From Escarpia spicata (taxonomy: Eukaryota > Annelida > Polychaeta > Sabellida > Siboglinidae), in NCBI GenBank assembly GCA_963995525.1, contig OZ023205.1, positions 55,016,501-55,080,500 on the forward strand: DNA of 64,000 nucleotides, given 5' to 3'. Position numbers and translations under genes: made by a program. The notes under the pieces were generated by a model. The model searched no databases. It was not told where the DNA came from and saw nothing but the letters and a program-made list of their open reading frames with translations. Positions 37,738 through 50,430 of the stretch are shown piece after piece; position 1 is the first letter of the stretch, and every line of letters starts with the position of its first letter.

Positions 37738-40700
37738 GGTAAGTTCTCATATAGCGCAGTGTCCAGTCCTCAGGTCTGATCAAGGCACTTTACACTTTAC
37801 TCCCTGGCAGACCTGTTCCATTGAACACCATAAGGTAAGTTCTTATGTATCACAGTGTCCAGTCCTCAGGTCTGATCAAGGCACTTTACACTATACTCCC
37901 TGGCAGACCTGTTCCATTGAACACCATAAGGTAAGTTCTTATGTATCACAGTGTCCAGTCCTCAGGTCTGATCAAGGCACTTTACACTTTACTCCCTGGC
38001 AGACCTGTTCCATTGAACACCATAAGGTAAGTTCTTATGTATCACAGTGTCCAGTCGTCAGGTCTGATCAAGGCGCTTTACACTTTACTCCCTGGCAGAC
38101 CTGTTCAATTGAACACCATAAGGTAAGTTCTTATGTATCACAGTGTCCAGTCCTCGGGTCTGATCAAGGCACTTTACACTTTACTCCCTGGCAGACCTGT
38201 TCAATTGAACACCACAAGGTAAGTTCTTATGTATCACAGTGTCCAGTCCTCAGGTCTGATCAAGGCACTTTACACTTTACTCCCTGACAGACCTGTTCCA
38301 TTGAACACCATAAGGTAAGTTCTTATGTATCACAGTGTCCAGTCCTCATGTCTGATCAAGGCACTTTACACTTTACTCCCTGACAGACCTGTTCAATTGA
38401 ACACCATAAGGTAAGTTCTTATGTATCACAGTGTCCAGTCCTCAGGTCTGATCAAGGCACTTTACACTTTACTCCCTGACAGACCTGTTCCATTGAACAC
38501 CATAAGGTAAGTTCTTATGTATCACAGTGTCCAGTCCTCGGGTCTGATCAAGGCACTTTACACTTTACTCCCTGACAGACCTGTTCCATTGAACACCATA
38601 AGGTAAGTTCTTATGTATCACAGCATCCAGTCCTCAGGTCTGATCAAGGCGCTTTACACTTTACTCCCTGGCAGACCTGTTCCATTGAACACCATAAGGT
38701 AAGTTCTTATGTATCACAGTGTCCAGTCCTCAGGTCTGATCAAGGCACTTTACACTTTACTCCCTGGCAGACCTGTTCAATTGAACACCATAAGGTAAGT
38801 TCTTATGTATCACAGTGTCCAGTCCTCAGGTCTGATCAAGGCACTTTACACTTTACTCCCTGGCAGACCTGTTCAATTGAACACCATAAGGTAAGTTCTT
38901 ATGTATCACAGTGTCCAGTCCTCAGGTCTGATCAAGGCACTTTACACTTTACTCCCTGGCAGACCTGTTCAATTGAACACCATAAGGTAAGTTCTTATGT
39001 ATCACAGTGTCCAGTCCTCAGGTCTGATCAAGGCACTTTACACTTTACTCCCTGACAGACCTGTTCAATTGAACACCATAAGGTAAGTTCTTATGTATCA
39101 CAGTGTCCAGTCCTCAGGTCTGATCAAGGCACTTTACACTTTACTCCCTGACAGACCTGTTCCATTGAACACCATAAGGTAAGTTCTTATGTATCACAGT
39201 GTCCAGTCCTCAGGTCTGATCAAGGCACTTTACACTTTACTCCCTGGCAGACCTGTTCCATTGAACACCATAAGGTAAGTTCTTATGTATCACAGTGTCC
39301 AGTCCTCAGGTCTGATCAAGGCGCTTTACACTTTACTCCCTGGCAGACCTGTTCCATTGAACACCATAAGGTAAGTTCTTATGTATCACAGTGTCCAGTC
39401 CTCAGGTCTGATCAAGGCACTTTACACTTTACTCCCTGGCAGACCTGTTCCATTGAACACCATAAGGTAAGTTCTTATGTATCACAGTGTCCAGTCGTCA
39501 GGTCTGATCAAGGCGCTTTACACTTTACTCCCTGACAGACCTGTTCCATTGAACACCATAAGGCAAGTTCTTATGTATCACAGTGTCCAGTCCTCAGGTC
39601 TGATCAAGGCACTTTACAATTTACTCCCTGGCAGACCTGTTCAATTGAACACCATAAGGTAAGTTCTTATGTATCACAGTGTCCAGTCCTCGGGTCTGAT
39701 CAAGGCACTTTACACTTTACTCCCTGGCAGACCTGTTCAATTGAACACCATAAGGTAAGTTCTTATGTATCACAGTGTCCAGTCCTCAGGTCTGATCAAG
39801 GCACTTTACACTTTACTCCCTGACAGACCTGTTCAATTGAACACCATAAGGTAAGTTCTTATGTATCACAGTGTCCAGTCCTCAGGTCTGATCAAGGCAT
39901 GTTACACTTTACTCCCTGGCAGACCTGTTCAATTGAACACCATAAGGTAAGTTCTTATGTATCACAGTGTCCAGTCCTCGGGTCTGATCAAGGCACTTTA
40001 CACTTTACTCCCTGGCAGACCTGTTCCATTGAACACCATAAGGTAAGTTCTTATGTATCACAGCATCCAGTCCTCAGGTCTGATCAAGGCGCTTTACACT
40101 TTACTCCCTGGCAGACCTGTTCCATTGAACACCATAAGGCAAGTTCTTATGTATCACAGTGTCCAGTCCTCGGGTCTGATCAAGGCACTTTACACTTTAC
40201 TCCCTGGCAGACCTGTTCAATTGAACACCATAAGGTAAGTTCTTATGTATCACAGTGTCCAGTCCTCAGGTCTGATCAAGGCACTTTACACTTTACTCCC
40301 TGGCAGACCTGTTCAATTGAACACCATAAGGTAAGTTCTTATGTATCACAGTGTCCAGTCCTCAGGTCTGATCAAGGCACTTTACACTTTACTCCCTGGC
40401 AGACCTGTTCAATTGAACACCATAAGGTAAGTTCTTATGTATCACAGTGTCCAGTCCTCAGGTCTGATTAAGGCACTTTACACTTTACTCCCTGACAGAC
40501 CTGTTCAATTGAACACCATAAGGTAAGTTCTTATGTATCACAGTGTCCAGTCCTCAGGTCTGATCAAGGCACTTTACACTTTACTCCCTGGCAGACCTGT
40601 TCCATTGAACACCATAAGGTAAGTTCTTATGTATCACAGTGTCCAGTCCTCAGGTCTGATCAAGGCACTTTACACTTTACTCCCTGGCAGACCTGTTCAA

Positions 40701-43700
40701 TTGAACACCATAAGGTAAGTTCTTATGTATCACAGTGTCCAGTCCTCAGGTCTGATCAAGGCACTTTACACTTTACTCCCTGACAGACCTGTTCAATTGA
40801 ACACCATAAGGTAAGTTCTTATGTATCACAGTGTCCAGTCTTCGGGTCTGATCAAGGCACTTTACACTTTACTCCCTGGCAGACCTGTTCAATTGAACAC
40901 CATAAGGTAAGTTCTTATGTATCACAGTGTCCAGTCCTCAGGTCTGATCAAGGCACTTTACACTTTACTCCCTGGCAGACCTGTTCAATTGAACACCATA
41001 AGGCAAGTTCTTATGTATCACAGTGTCCAGTCCTCAGGTCTGATCAAGGCACTTTACACTTTACTCCCTGGCAGACCTGTTCCATTGAACACCATAAGGT
41101 AAGTTATTATGTATCACAGTGTCCAGTCCTCAGGTTTGATCAAGGCGCTTTACACTTTACTCCCTGGCAGACCTGTTCCATTGAACACCATAAGGTAAGT
41201 TCTTATGTATCACAGTGTCCAGTCCTCAGGTCTGATCAAGGCACTTTACACTTTACTCCCTGGCAGACCTGTTCAATTGAACACCATAAGGTAAGTTCTT
41301 ATGTATCACAGTGTCCAGTCCTCAGGTCTGATCAAGGCACTTTACACTTTACTCCCTGGCAGACCTGTTCAATTGAACACCATAAGGTAAGTTCTTATGT
41401 ATCACAGTGTCCAGTCCTCAGGTCTGATCAAGGCACTTTACACTTTACTCCCTGGCAGACCTGTTCAATTGAACACCATAAGGTAAGTTCTTATGTATCA
41501 CAGTGTCCAGTCCTCAGGTCTGATCAAGGCACTTTACACTTTACTCCCTGACAGACCTGTTCAATTGAACACCATAAGGTAAGTTCTTATGTATCACAGT
41601 GTCCAGTCCTCAGGTCTGATCAAGGCACTTTACACTTTACTCCCTGACAGACCTGTTCCATTGAACACCATAAGGTAAGTTCTTATGTATCACAGTGTCC
41701 AGTCCTCAGGTCTGATCAAGGCACTTTACACTTTACTCCCTGGCAGACCTGTTCCATTGAACACCATAAGGTAAGTTCTTATGTATCACAGTGTCCAGTC
41801 CTCAGGTCTGATCAAGGCGCTTTACACTTTACTCCCTGGCAGACCTGTTCCATTGAACACCATAAGGTAAGTTCTTATGTATCACAGTGTCCAGTCCTCA
41901 GGTCTGATCAAGGCACTTTACACTTTACTCCCTGGCAGACCTGTTCCATTGAACACCATAAGGTAAGTTCTTATGTATCACAGTGTCCAGTCGTCAGGTC
42001 TGATCAAGGCGCTTTACACTTTACTCCCTGACAGACCTGTTCCATTGAACACCATAAGGCAAGTTCTTATGTATCACAGTGTCCAGTCCTCAGGTCTGAT
42101 CAAGGCACTTTACAATTTACTCCCTGGCAGACCTGTTCAATTGAACACCATAAGGTAAGTTCTTATGTATCACAGTGTCCAGTCCTCGGGTCTGATCAAG
42201 GCACTTTACACTTTACTCCCTGGCAGACCTGTTCAATTGAACACCATAAGGTAAGTTCTTATGTATCACAGTGTCCAGTCCTCAGGTCTGATCAAGGCAT
42301 GTTACACTTTACTCCCTGGCAGACCTGTTCAATTGAACACCATAAGGTAAGTTCTTATGTATCACAGTGTCCAGTCCTCGGGTCTGATCAAGGCACTTTA
42401 CACTTTACTCCCTGGCAGACCTGTTCCATTGAACACCATAAGGTAAGTTCTTATGTATCACAGCATCCAGTCCTCAGGTCTGATCAAGGCGCTTTACACT
42501 TTACTCCCTGGCAGACCTGTTCCATTGAACACCATAAGGCAAGTTCTTATGTATCACAGTGTCCAGTCCTCGGGTCTGATCAAGGCACTTTACACTTTAC
42601 TCCCTGGCAGACCTGTTCAATTGAACACCATAAGGTAAGTTCTTATGTATCACAGTGTCCAGTCCTCAGGTCTGATCAAGGCACTTTACACTTTACTCCC
42701 TGGCAGACCTGTTCAATTGAACACCATAAGGTAAGTTCTTATGTATCACAGTGTCCAGTCCTCAGGTCTGATCAAGGCACTTTACACTTTACTCCCTGGC
42801 AGACCTGTTCAATTGAACACCATAAGGTAAGTTCTTATGTATCACAGTGTCCAGTCCTCAGGTCTGATCAAGGCACTTTACACTTTACTCCCTGACAGAC
42901 CTGTTCAATTGAACACCATAAGGTAAGTTCTTATGTATCACAGTGTCCAGTCCTCAGGTCTGATCAAGGCACTTTACACTTTACTCCCTGGCAGACCTGT
43001 TCCATTGAACACCATAAGGTAAGTTCTTATGTATCACAGTGTCCAGTCCTCAGGTCTGATCAAGGCACTTTACACTTTACTCCCTGGCAGACCTGTTCAA
43101 TTGAACACCATAAGGTAAGTTCTTATGTATCACAGTGTCCAGTCCTCAGGTCTGATCAAGGCACTTTACACTTTACTCCCTGACAGACCTGTTCAATTGA
43201 ACACCATAAGGTAAGTTCTTATGTATCACAGTGTCCAGTCTTCGGGTCTGATCAAGGCACTTTACACTTTACTCCCTGGCAGACCTGTTCAATTGAACAC
43301 CATAAGGTAAGTTCTTATGTATCACAGTGTCCAGTCCTCAGGTCTGATCAAGGCACTTTACACTTTACTCCCTGGCAGACCTGTTCAATTGAACACCATA
43401 AGGCAAGTTCTTATGTATCACAGTGTCCAGTCCTCAGGTCTGATCAAGGCACTTTACACTTTACTCCCTGGCAGACCTGTTCCATTGAACACCATAAGGT
43501 AAGTTATTATGTATCACAGTGTCCAGTCCTCAGGTTTGATCAAGGCACTTTACACTTTACTCCCTGACAGACCTGTTCCATTGAACACCATAAGGTAAGT
43601 TCTTATGTATCACAGTGTCCAGTCCTCGGGTCTGATCAAGGCACTTTACACTTTACTCCCTGGCAGACCTGTTCAATTGAACACCATAAGGTAAGTTCTT

Positions 43701-46700
43701 ATGTATCACAGTGTCCAGTCCTCGGGTCTGATCAAGGCACTTTACACTTTACTCCCTGACAGACCTGTTCAATTGAACACCATAAGGTAAGTTCTTATGT
43801 ATCACAGTGTCCAGTCCTCAGGTCTGATCAAGGCGCTTTACACTTTACTCCCTGACAGACCTGTTCAATTGGACACCATAAGGCAAGTTCTTATGTATCA
43901 CAGTGTCCAGTCCTCAGGTCTGATCAAGGCGCTTTACACTTTACTCCCTGACAGACCTGTTCAATTGAACACCATAAGGTAAGTTCTTATGTATCACAGT
44001 GTCCAGTCCTCGGGTCTGATCAAGGCACTTTACACTTTACTCCCTGGCAGACCTGTTCCATTGAACACCATAAGGTAAGTTCTTATGTATCACAGTGTCC
44101 AGTCCTCAGGTCTGATCAAGGCACTTTACACTTTACTCCCTGACAGACCTGTTCAATTGAACACCATAAGGTAAGTTCTTATGTATCACAGTGTCCAGTC
44201 CTCAGGTCTGATCAAGGCGCTTTACACTTTACTCCCTGACAGACCTGTTCCATTGAACACCATAAGGTAAGTTCTTATGTATCACAGTGTCCAGTCCTCA
44301 GGTCTGATCAAGGCACTTTACACTTTACTCCCTGGCAGACCTGTTCAATTGAACACCATAAGGTAAGTTCTTATGTATCACAGTGTCCAGTCCTCAGGTC
44401 TGATCAAGGCACTTTACACTTTACTCCCTGGCAGACCTGTTCAATTGAACACCATAAGGTAAGTTCTTATGTATCACAGTGTCCAGTCCTCAGGTCTGAT
44501 CAAGGCACTTTACACTTTACTCCCTGGCAGACCTGTTCAATTGAACACCATAAGGTAAGTTCTTATGTATCACAGTGTCCAGTCCTCAGGTCTGATCAAG
44601 GCACTTTACACTTTACTCCCTGGCAGACCTGTTCAATTGAACACCATAAGGTAAGTTCTTATGTATCACAGTGTCCAGTCCTCAGGTCTGATCAAGGCAC
44701 TTTACACTTTACTCCCTGACAGACCTGTTCAATTGAATACCATAAGGTAAGTTCTTATGTATCACAGTGTCCAGTCCTCAGGTCTGATCAAGGCACTTTA
44801 CACTTTACTCCCTGACAGACCTGTTCAATTGAACACCATAAGGTAAGTTCTTATGTATCACAGTGTCCAGTCCTCAGGTCTGATCAAGGCACTTTACACT
44901 TTACTCCCTGGCAGACCTGTTCAATTGAACACCATAAGGTAAGTTCTTATGTATCACAGTGTCCAGTCCTCAGGTCTGATCAAGGCACTTTACACTTTAC
45001 TCCCTGGCAGACCTGTTCAATTGAACACCATAAGGTAAGTTCTTATGTATCACAGTGTCCAGTCCTCAGGACTGCTCAAGGCACTTTACACTTTACTCCC
45101 TGGCAGACCTGTTCCATTGAACACCATAAGGTAAGTTCTTATGTATCACAGTGTCCAGTCCTCGGGTCTGATCAAGGCGCTTTACACTTTACTCCCTGGC
45201 AGACCTGTTCAATTGAACACCATAAGGTAAGTTCTTATGTATCACAGTGTCCAGTCATCGGGTCTGATCAAGGCACTTTACACTTTACTCCCTGGCAGAC
45301 CTGTTCAATTGAACACCATAAGGTAAGTTCATATGTATCACAGTGTCCAGTCCTCAGGTCTGATCAAGGCACTTTACACTTTACTCCCTGGCAGACCTGT
45401 TCAATTGAACACCATAAGGTAAGTTCTTATGTATCACAGTGTCCAGTCCTCAGGACTGCTCAAGGCACTTTACACTTTACTCCCTGGCAGACCTGTTCAA
45501 TTGAACACCATAAGGTAAGTTCTTATGTATCACAGTGTCCAGTCCTCAGGTCTGATCAAGGCGCTTTACACTTTACTCCCTGGCAGACCTGTTCCATTGA
45601 ACACCATAAGGTAAGTTCTTATGTATCACAGTGTCCAGTCGTCAGGTCTGATCAAGGCACTTTACACTTTACTCCCTGGCAGACCTGTTCCATTGAACAC
45701 CATAAGGTAAGTTCTTATGTATCACAGTGTCCAGTCGTCAGGTCTGATCAAGGCACTTTACACTTGACTCCCTGGCAGACCTGTTCCATTGAACACCATA
45801 AGGTAAGTTCTTATGTATCACAGTGTCCAGTCGTCAGGTCTGATCAAGGCACTTTACACTTTACTCCCTGGCAGACCTGTTCCATTGAACACCATAAGGT
45901 AAGTTCTTATGTATCACAGTGTCCAGTCCTCAGGTCTGATCAAGGCACTTTACACTTTACTCCCTGTCAGACCTGTTCCATTGAACACCATAAGGTAAGT
46001 TCTTATGTATCACAGTGTCCAGTCCTCAGGTCTGATCAATGCACTTTACACTTTACTCCCTGTCAGACCTGTTCAATTGAACACCATAAGGTAAGTTCTT
46101 ATGTATCACAGTGTCCAGTCGTCAGGTCTGATCAAGGCACTTTACACTTTACTCCCTGGCAGACCTGTTCAATTGAACACCATAAGGTAAGTTCTTATGT
46201 ATCACAGTGTCCAGTCGTCAGGTCTGATCAAGGCACTTTACACTTTACTCCCTGGCAGACCTGTTCCATTGAACACCATAAGGTAAGTTCTTATGTATCA
46301 CAGTGTCCAGTCGTCAGGTCTGATCAAGGCGCTTTACACTTTACTCCCTGACAGACCTGTTCAATTGAACACCATAAGGTAAGTTCTTATGTATCACAGT
46401 GTCCAGTCCTCAGGTCTGATCAAGGCACTTTACACTTTACTCCCTGGCAGACCTGTTCAATTGAACACCATAAGGTAAGTTCTTATGTATCACAGTATCC
46501 AGTCCTCAGGTCTGATCAAGGCACTTTACACTTTACTCCCTGACAGACCTGTTCAATTGAACACCATAAGGTAAGTTCTTATGTATCACAGTGTCCAGTC
46601 CTCAGGTCTGATCAAGGCACTTTACACTTTACTCCCTGGCAGACCTGTTCCATTGAACACCATAAGGTAAGTTCTTATGTATCACAGTGTCCAGTCCTCA

Positions 46701-48199
46701 GGTCTGATCAAGGCACTTTACACTTTACTCCCTGACAGACCTGTTCCATTGAACACCATAAGGTAAGTTCTTATGTATCACAGTGTCCAGTCCTCAGGTC
46801 TGATCAAGGCGCTTTACACTTTACTCCCTGACAGACCTGTTCCATTGAACACCATAAGGTAAGTTCTTATGTATCACAGTGTCCAGTCCTCAGGTCTGAT
46901 CAAGGCACTTTACACTTTACTCCCTGTCAGACCTGTTCCATTGAACACCATAAGGTAAGTTCTTATGTATCACAGTGTCCAGTCCTCAGGTCTGATCAAG
47001 GCACTTTACACTTTACTCCCTGTCAGACCTGTTCAATTGAACACCATAAGGTAAGTTCTTATGTATCACAGTGTCCAGTCGTCAGGTCTGATCAAGGCAC
47101 TTTACACTTTACTCCCTGGCAGACCTGTTCAATTGAACACCATAAGGTAAGTTCTTATGTATCACAGTGTCCAGTCGTCAGGTCTGATCAAGGCACTTTA
47201 CACTTTACTCCCTGGCAGACCTGTTCAATTGAACACCATAAGGTAAGTTCTTATGTATCACAGTATCCAGTCCTCAGGTCTGATCAAGGCACTTTACACT
47301 TTACTCCCTGACAGACCTGTTCAATTGAACACCATAAGGTAAGTTCTTATGTATCACAGTGTCCAGTCCTCAGGTCTGATCAAGGCACTTTACACTTTAC
47401 TCCCTGGCAGACCTGTTCCATTGAACACCATAAGGTAAGTTCTTATGTATCACAGTGTCCAGTCCTCAGGTCTGATCAAGGCACTTTACACTTTACTCCC
47501 TGACAGACCTGTTCCATTGAACACCATAAGGTAAGTTCTTATGTATCACAGTGTCCAGTCCTCAGGTCTGATCAAGGCGCTTTACACTTTACTCCCTGAC
47601 AGACCTGTTCAATTGAACACCATAAGGTAAGTTCTTATGTATCACAGTGTCCAGTCCTCAGGTCTGATCAAGGCACTTTACACTTTACTCCCTGTCAGAC
47701 CTGTTCAATTGAACACCATAAGGCAAGTTCTTATGTATCACAGTGTCCAGTCCTCAGGTCTGATCAAGGCACTTTACACTTTACTCCCTGACAGACCTGT
47801 TCAATTGAACACCATAAGGTAAGTTCTTATGTATCACAGTGTCCAGTCCTCAGGCCTGATCAAGGCACTTTACACTTTACTCCCTGACAGACCTGTTCAA
47901 TTGAACACCATAAGGCAAGTTCTTATGTATCACAGTGTCCAGTCCTCAGGTCTGATCAAGGCACTTTACACTTTACTCCCTGGCAAACCTGTTCAATTGA
48001 ACACCATAAGGTAAGTTCTTATGTATCACAGCATCCAGTCCTCGGGTCTGATCAAGGCACTTTACACTTTACTCCCTGGCAGACCTGTTCAATTGAACAC
48101 CATAAGGTAAGTTCTTATGTATCACAGTGTCCAGTCCTCAGGTCTGATCAAGGCACTTTACACTTTACTCCCTGGCAGACCTGTTCAATCGAACACCAT
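37738..48199 (+). repeat. 96-bp satellite array, 109 monomers
   Basis: Monomers begin ggtaagttcttatgtatcac and repeat at exactly 96 bp; the first starts at 37,738 and the last at 48,106, which is 108 periods with no net indel. Variation is by a few linked substitutions (ctcagg/ctcggg/gtcagg, cactt/cgctt, ggcag/gacag/gtcag, caatt/ccatt). A block of 25-26 monomers is duplicated in tandem (about 38,650-41,140 and 41,140-43,540). The first monomer has catatagcgcagtg and the last caatcgaacaccatctagac, both matching the SINE body and not the other monomers. Because 96 is divisible by three, two frames stay open for long stretches; these are not proteins. Confidence 0.97.
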
Positions 48200-48510
48200 C
48201 TAGACTTCTCTGGTAAGCCGTTTTGTCGAAAGCCATGTTGGGTAGCGCTGCCACACGTTCGTTAATATATTCATGGATACGGCAAATATCCTTGAGATGG
48301 TAAGGTAATTTAAATTTAAATCGAAATTATAATATGTTATAGCTCTGACAATCATGCTGTAATGATGAAGCTGTTGGCAATTATTATAACTCATCTATCG
48401 ACTACATACTCAACCCTCTCCATCACTCTCCCTCTCAACTTATCTCCCCCCCCCCTCTCTCTGGTTGTATTCAGCAAACATTGATAACATAACTTCTCTA
48501 TTTGCGTTTA
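48200..48510. other. right flank of the satellite insertion
   Basis: It continues the SINE text for about 20 bp (agacttctctggtaag), then runs through sequence I do not recognise, including a short tc/ccc tract near 48,450. Lectin exon sequence resumes at 48,511. Confidence 0.55.
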
Positions 48511-49666
48511 TCTTGCCAATTCTATAATGTTTGGCTATAGTGAGTAATCTGAACCAACTCTGGCAATGCAGTCTTCCATACTGATGGTATTGTCATTGAG
48601 TATGAGTCTTCGAGGACGTTAGCCAGATCACAATATAACGCTTCTTTCTGTAAACTGTGTTTTGCAATAAGGGACACAGGGTGGCCACTACTAAATGTCA
48701 TTCGGAGTGATATAAGTCGGTCTTTGCTAGTGATGTGCGAAGTTGAATTGGATATACATTTGAAAAGTGTTGTACTTAAACATTTGTGTCGGTCACAAAA
48801 TGTACTCATGCACACCAAAACACAGGCATGCGCACAAGCATGCCTGTGTTTTTAGACCAATTACAGCAGCAGTTGCAGCACCTAATAAAGATGTATTGTG
48901 GTACTCACTGAAAGCAAAAATTTCCACTTCGGAGAGTTTCAGTTTCGTTTCTGATCGCACCTTCACGAACAGATAGCTGCCGTACACGTTAATGACGTCA
49001 CAGCGGGCGAGTCCAGTGAACGGGCTTGAGGCGACAGAGCTCACGACGTATGACGGTTCAGGCAGGACGCCTGGACTCGTCTTCGTTGGCTCGACGTCGC
49101 TAGTCGCAATGGTGACGTCATCTGAGGCAACGCGACGAAGATTTAGCATAAGCATAATGCCATTTAGCAAGTTCTAATGTTCTATGTTCATGATAATGAT
49201 ATATTTCTTATCAAAAAATAAATGTGTCGATTTGCATTTACATATATACAAACGTATAACATTGTGCATTTAAATATATACAACCTTCTAGCATATTCAC
49301 GAACTCTGTGTTCTTTATTCCACTCATTTATTATTATCTGTCAGCTTGCATCACAACAAATCAAGACCTGCTTTAATATTCCTTAAAAGGACAGTAACGC
49401 CCTCTGGAGAGAGCATCACCACTCAGTCGTCTACTATTTTAATCTTTCTCAAATATATACGTATATCTGGTACACGAAAGTAAATAACTATAATATTAAC
49501 TATATTTATTTTGTTTTAACATGTCATCAGTTGGTAGATCAGTTGTCAATCTTCCAATGATCGAATGAACGTAGAACGAGGAAAATTTTTCTCCGCATCT
49601 AAGAGGAGATAATGAGATTAATCGATTGATGAATGAATAAATGAATGAACTTTATTTAAACATTGG

Positions 49667-49675
<9 letters not shown>

Positions 49676-49724
<49 letters not shown>

Positions 49725-49860
49725 CGTAAATGACCGCCCCACCACCTTTTCTATAGTGTCTGACGACATTAAAAACATCGTAATCATCAAACGTATATAA
49801 AAGAGTTAAGTCCTTGTTCAGCCACGTTTCGCTTATAGCTGTCACTCTATTGTAAATCAT
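49676..49860 (-). pseudogene. LINE endonuclease fragment with (TA)n tail side
   Basis: On the minus strand 49,860-49,724 reads VTAISETWLNKD, DDYDVFNVVRHYR and KGGGAVIYV, the APE endonuclease core of a CR1/jockey-like LINE. A (TA)n run (49,676-49,722) follows. The segment to about 49,950 is absent from copy 3, so it entered copy 2 after the duplication. Confidence 0.7.
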
Positions 49861-49954
49861 TTAATATGACTGTGAACATTTTCCAATGGTTAAACTACAG
49901 TGCTTTTTCTAGCGCTACTTTGTCAATAAATAATTCAAAACTGGAAAACAAAAT

Positions 49955-50430
49955 GCCAATGATACCGTTAAGGCGACCGCTGCAACACGACTACCATGCG
50001 TATCATTACATCATCCTCAACATAACTACCACTCCACTACCACTAAGCCGTGTTACGACTATCACCGTCGTACTTACTGCTGTCTGGCTCGGTCTGCTTC
50101 AGTCTCGAATAGACGGCGACGAAGAGCTGTCCCTCGCCGTGGTCTCTCCACTACGTCACGTCCCCGCCAACACATTCGCTGCACGAGTAGGGGCCGGTCA
50201 GGCCGTCGCTGAACTTTGAATGCTACGCCGGCCTTCCAAAGGCGAGGTTTGGCAAAACTGTGCAGGAAACCAGAAACCCGACAAATTCTTTGTATATAAC
50301 ATTTACGAAGTAAATAGTCTTGTTAAACATTCAATGTGTACTGGAGGCATTACTAATGCCGTATTGCTTGACGCCTTATGCACCCATCAAAGGATAACTA
50401 ACTACACACTGCAACTACTCCCATGATATA
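49955..50430 (-). other. conserved block with a strong minus-strand splice donor (also 62,800-63,310)
   Basis: This stretch is well conserved between copies 2 and 3. Both have a minus-strand donor gca|gtaagtacgac ending at 50,078 (62,925 in copy 3), preceded by an open frame GQ-x-x-VAVYSRLKQTEPDSS. That would fit an upstream exon of the lectin gene, but no domain is recognisable. Plus-strand frames ending NYTLQLLP are also open in both copies and cannot be excluded. Confidence 0.35.

Larger units (their letters stand above)
37554..49150 (-). pseudogene. FTP/F5-8C-type lectin copy 2, exon split by satellite insertion
   Basis: Exon X (48,909 to about 49,140) ends a module: CDVINVYGSYLFVKV then LKLSEVEIFAF before donor gtgagt. 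Exon Y, which begins the next module, is in two pieces, 48,511-48,641 (YCDLANVLEDSYSM ...) and 37,554-37,686 (... FSTPTSMSLV, NSRWW, VSEVQL, donor gtaagc). They are 10.8 kb apart because the satellite-bearing segment sits between them; copy 3 has the exon unbroken. The inner piece also has a TGA (VVE-stop) and WWVVYF instead of WWAVDL. C-x-x-EVEIFA and WW-VDL are hallmarks of fucolectin/F5-8C-like carbohydrate-binding folds. Secreted lectin function is inferred from the family. Confidence 0.65.

Noticed and set aside
39899..46351. Repeated 190-198-residue frames (SSYVSQCPVL, HFTPWQTCSIEHH and similar) in the satellite
   Set aside because: The monomer length of 96 is a multiple of three and lacks a stop in two frames. 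Two overlapping frames are equally open and the text derives from a SINE, so a repeat protein is not supported.
37738..48199. Regular array resembling a CRISPR
   Set aside because: Units are contiguous and identical in length with no unique spacers, and the context is eukaryotic. It is satellite DNA.
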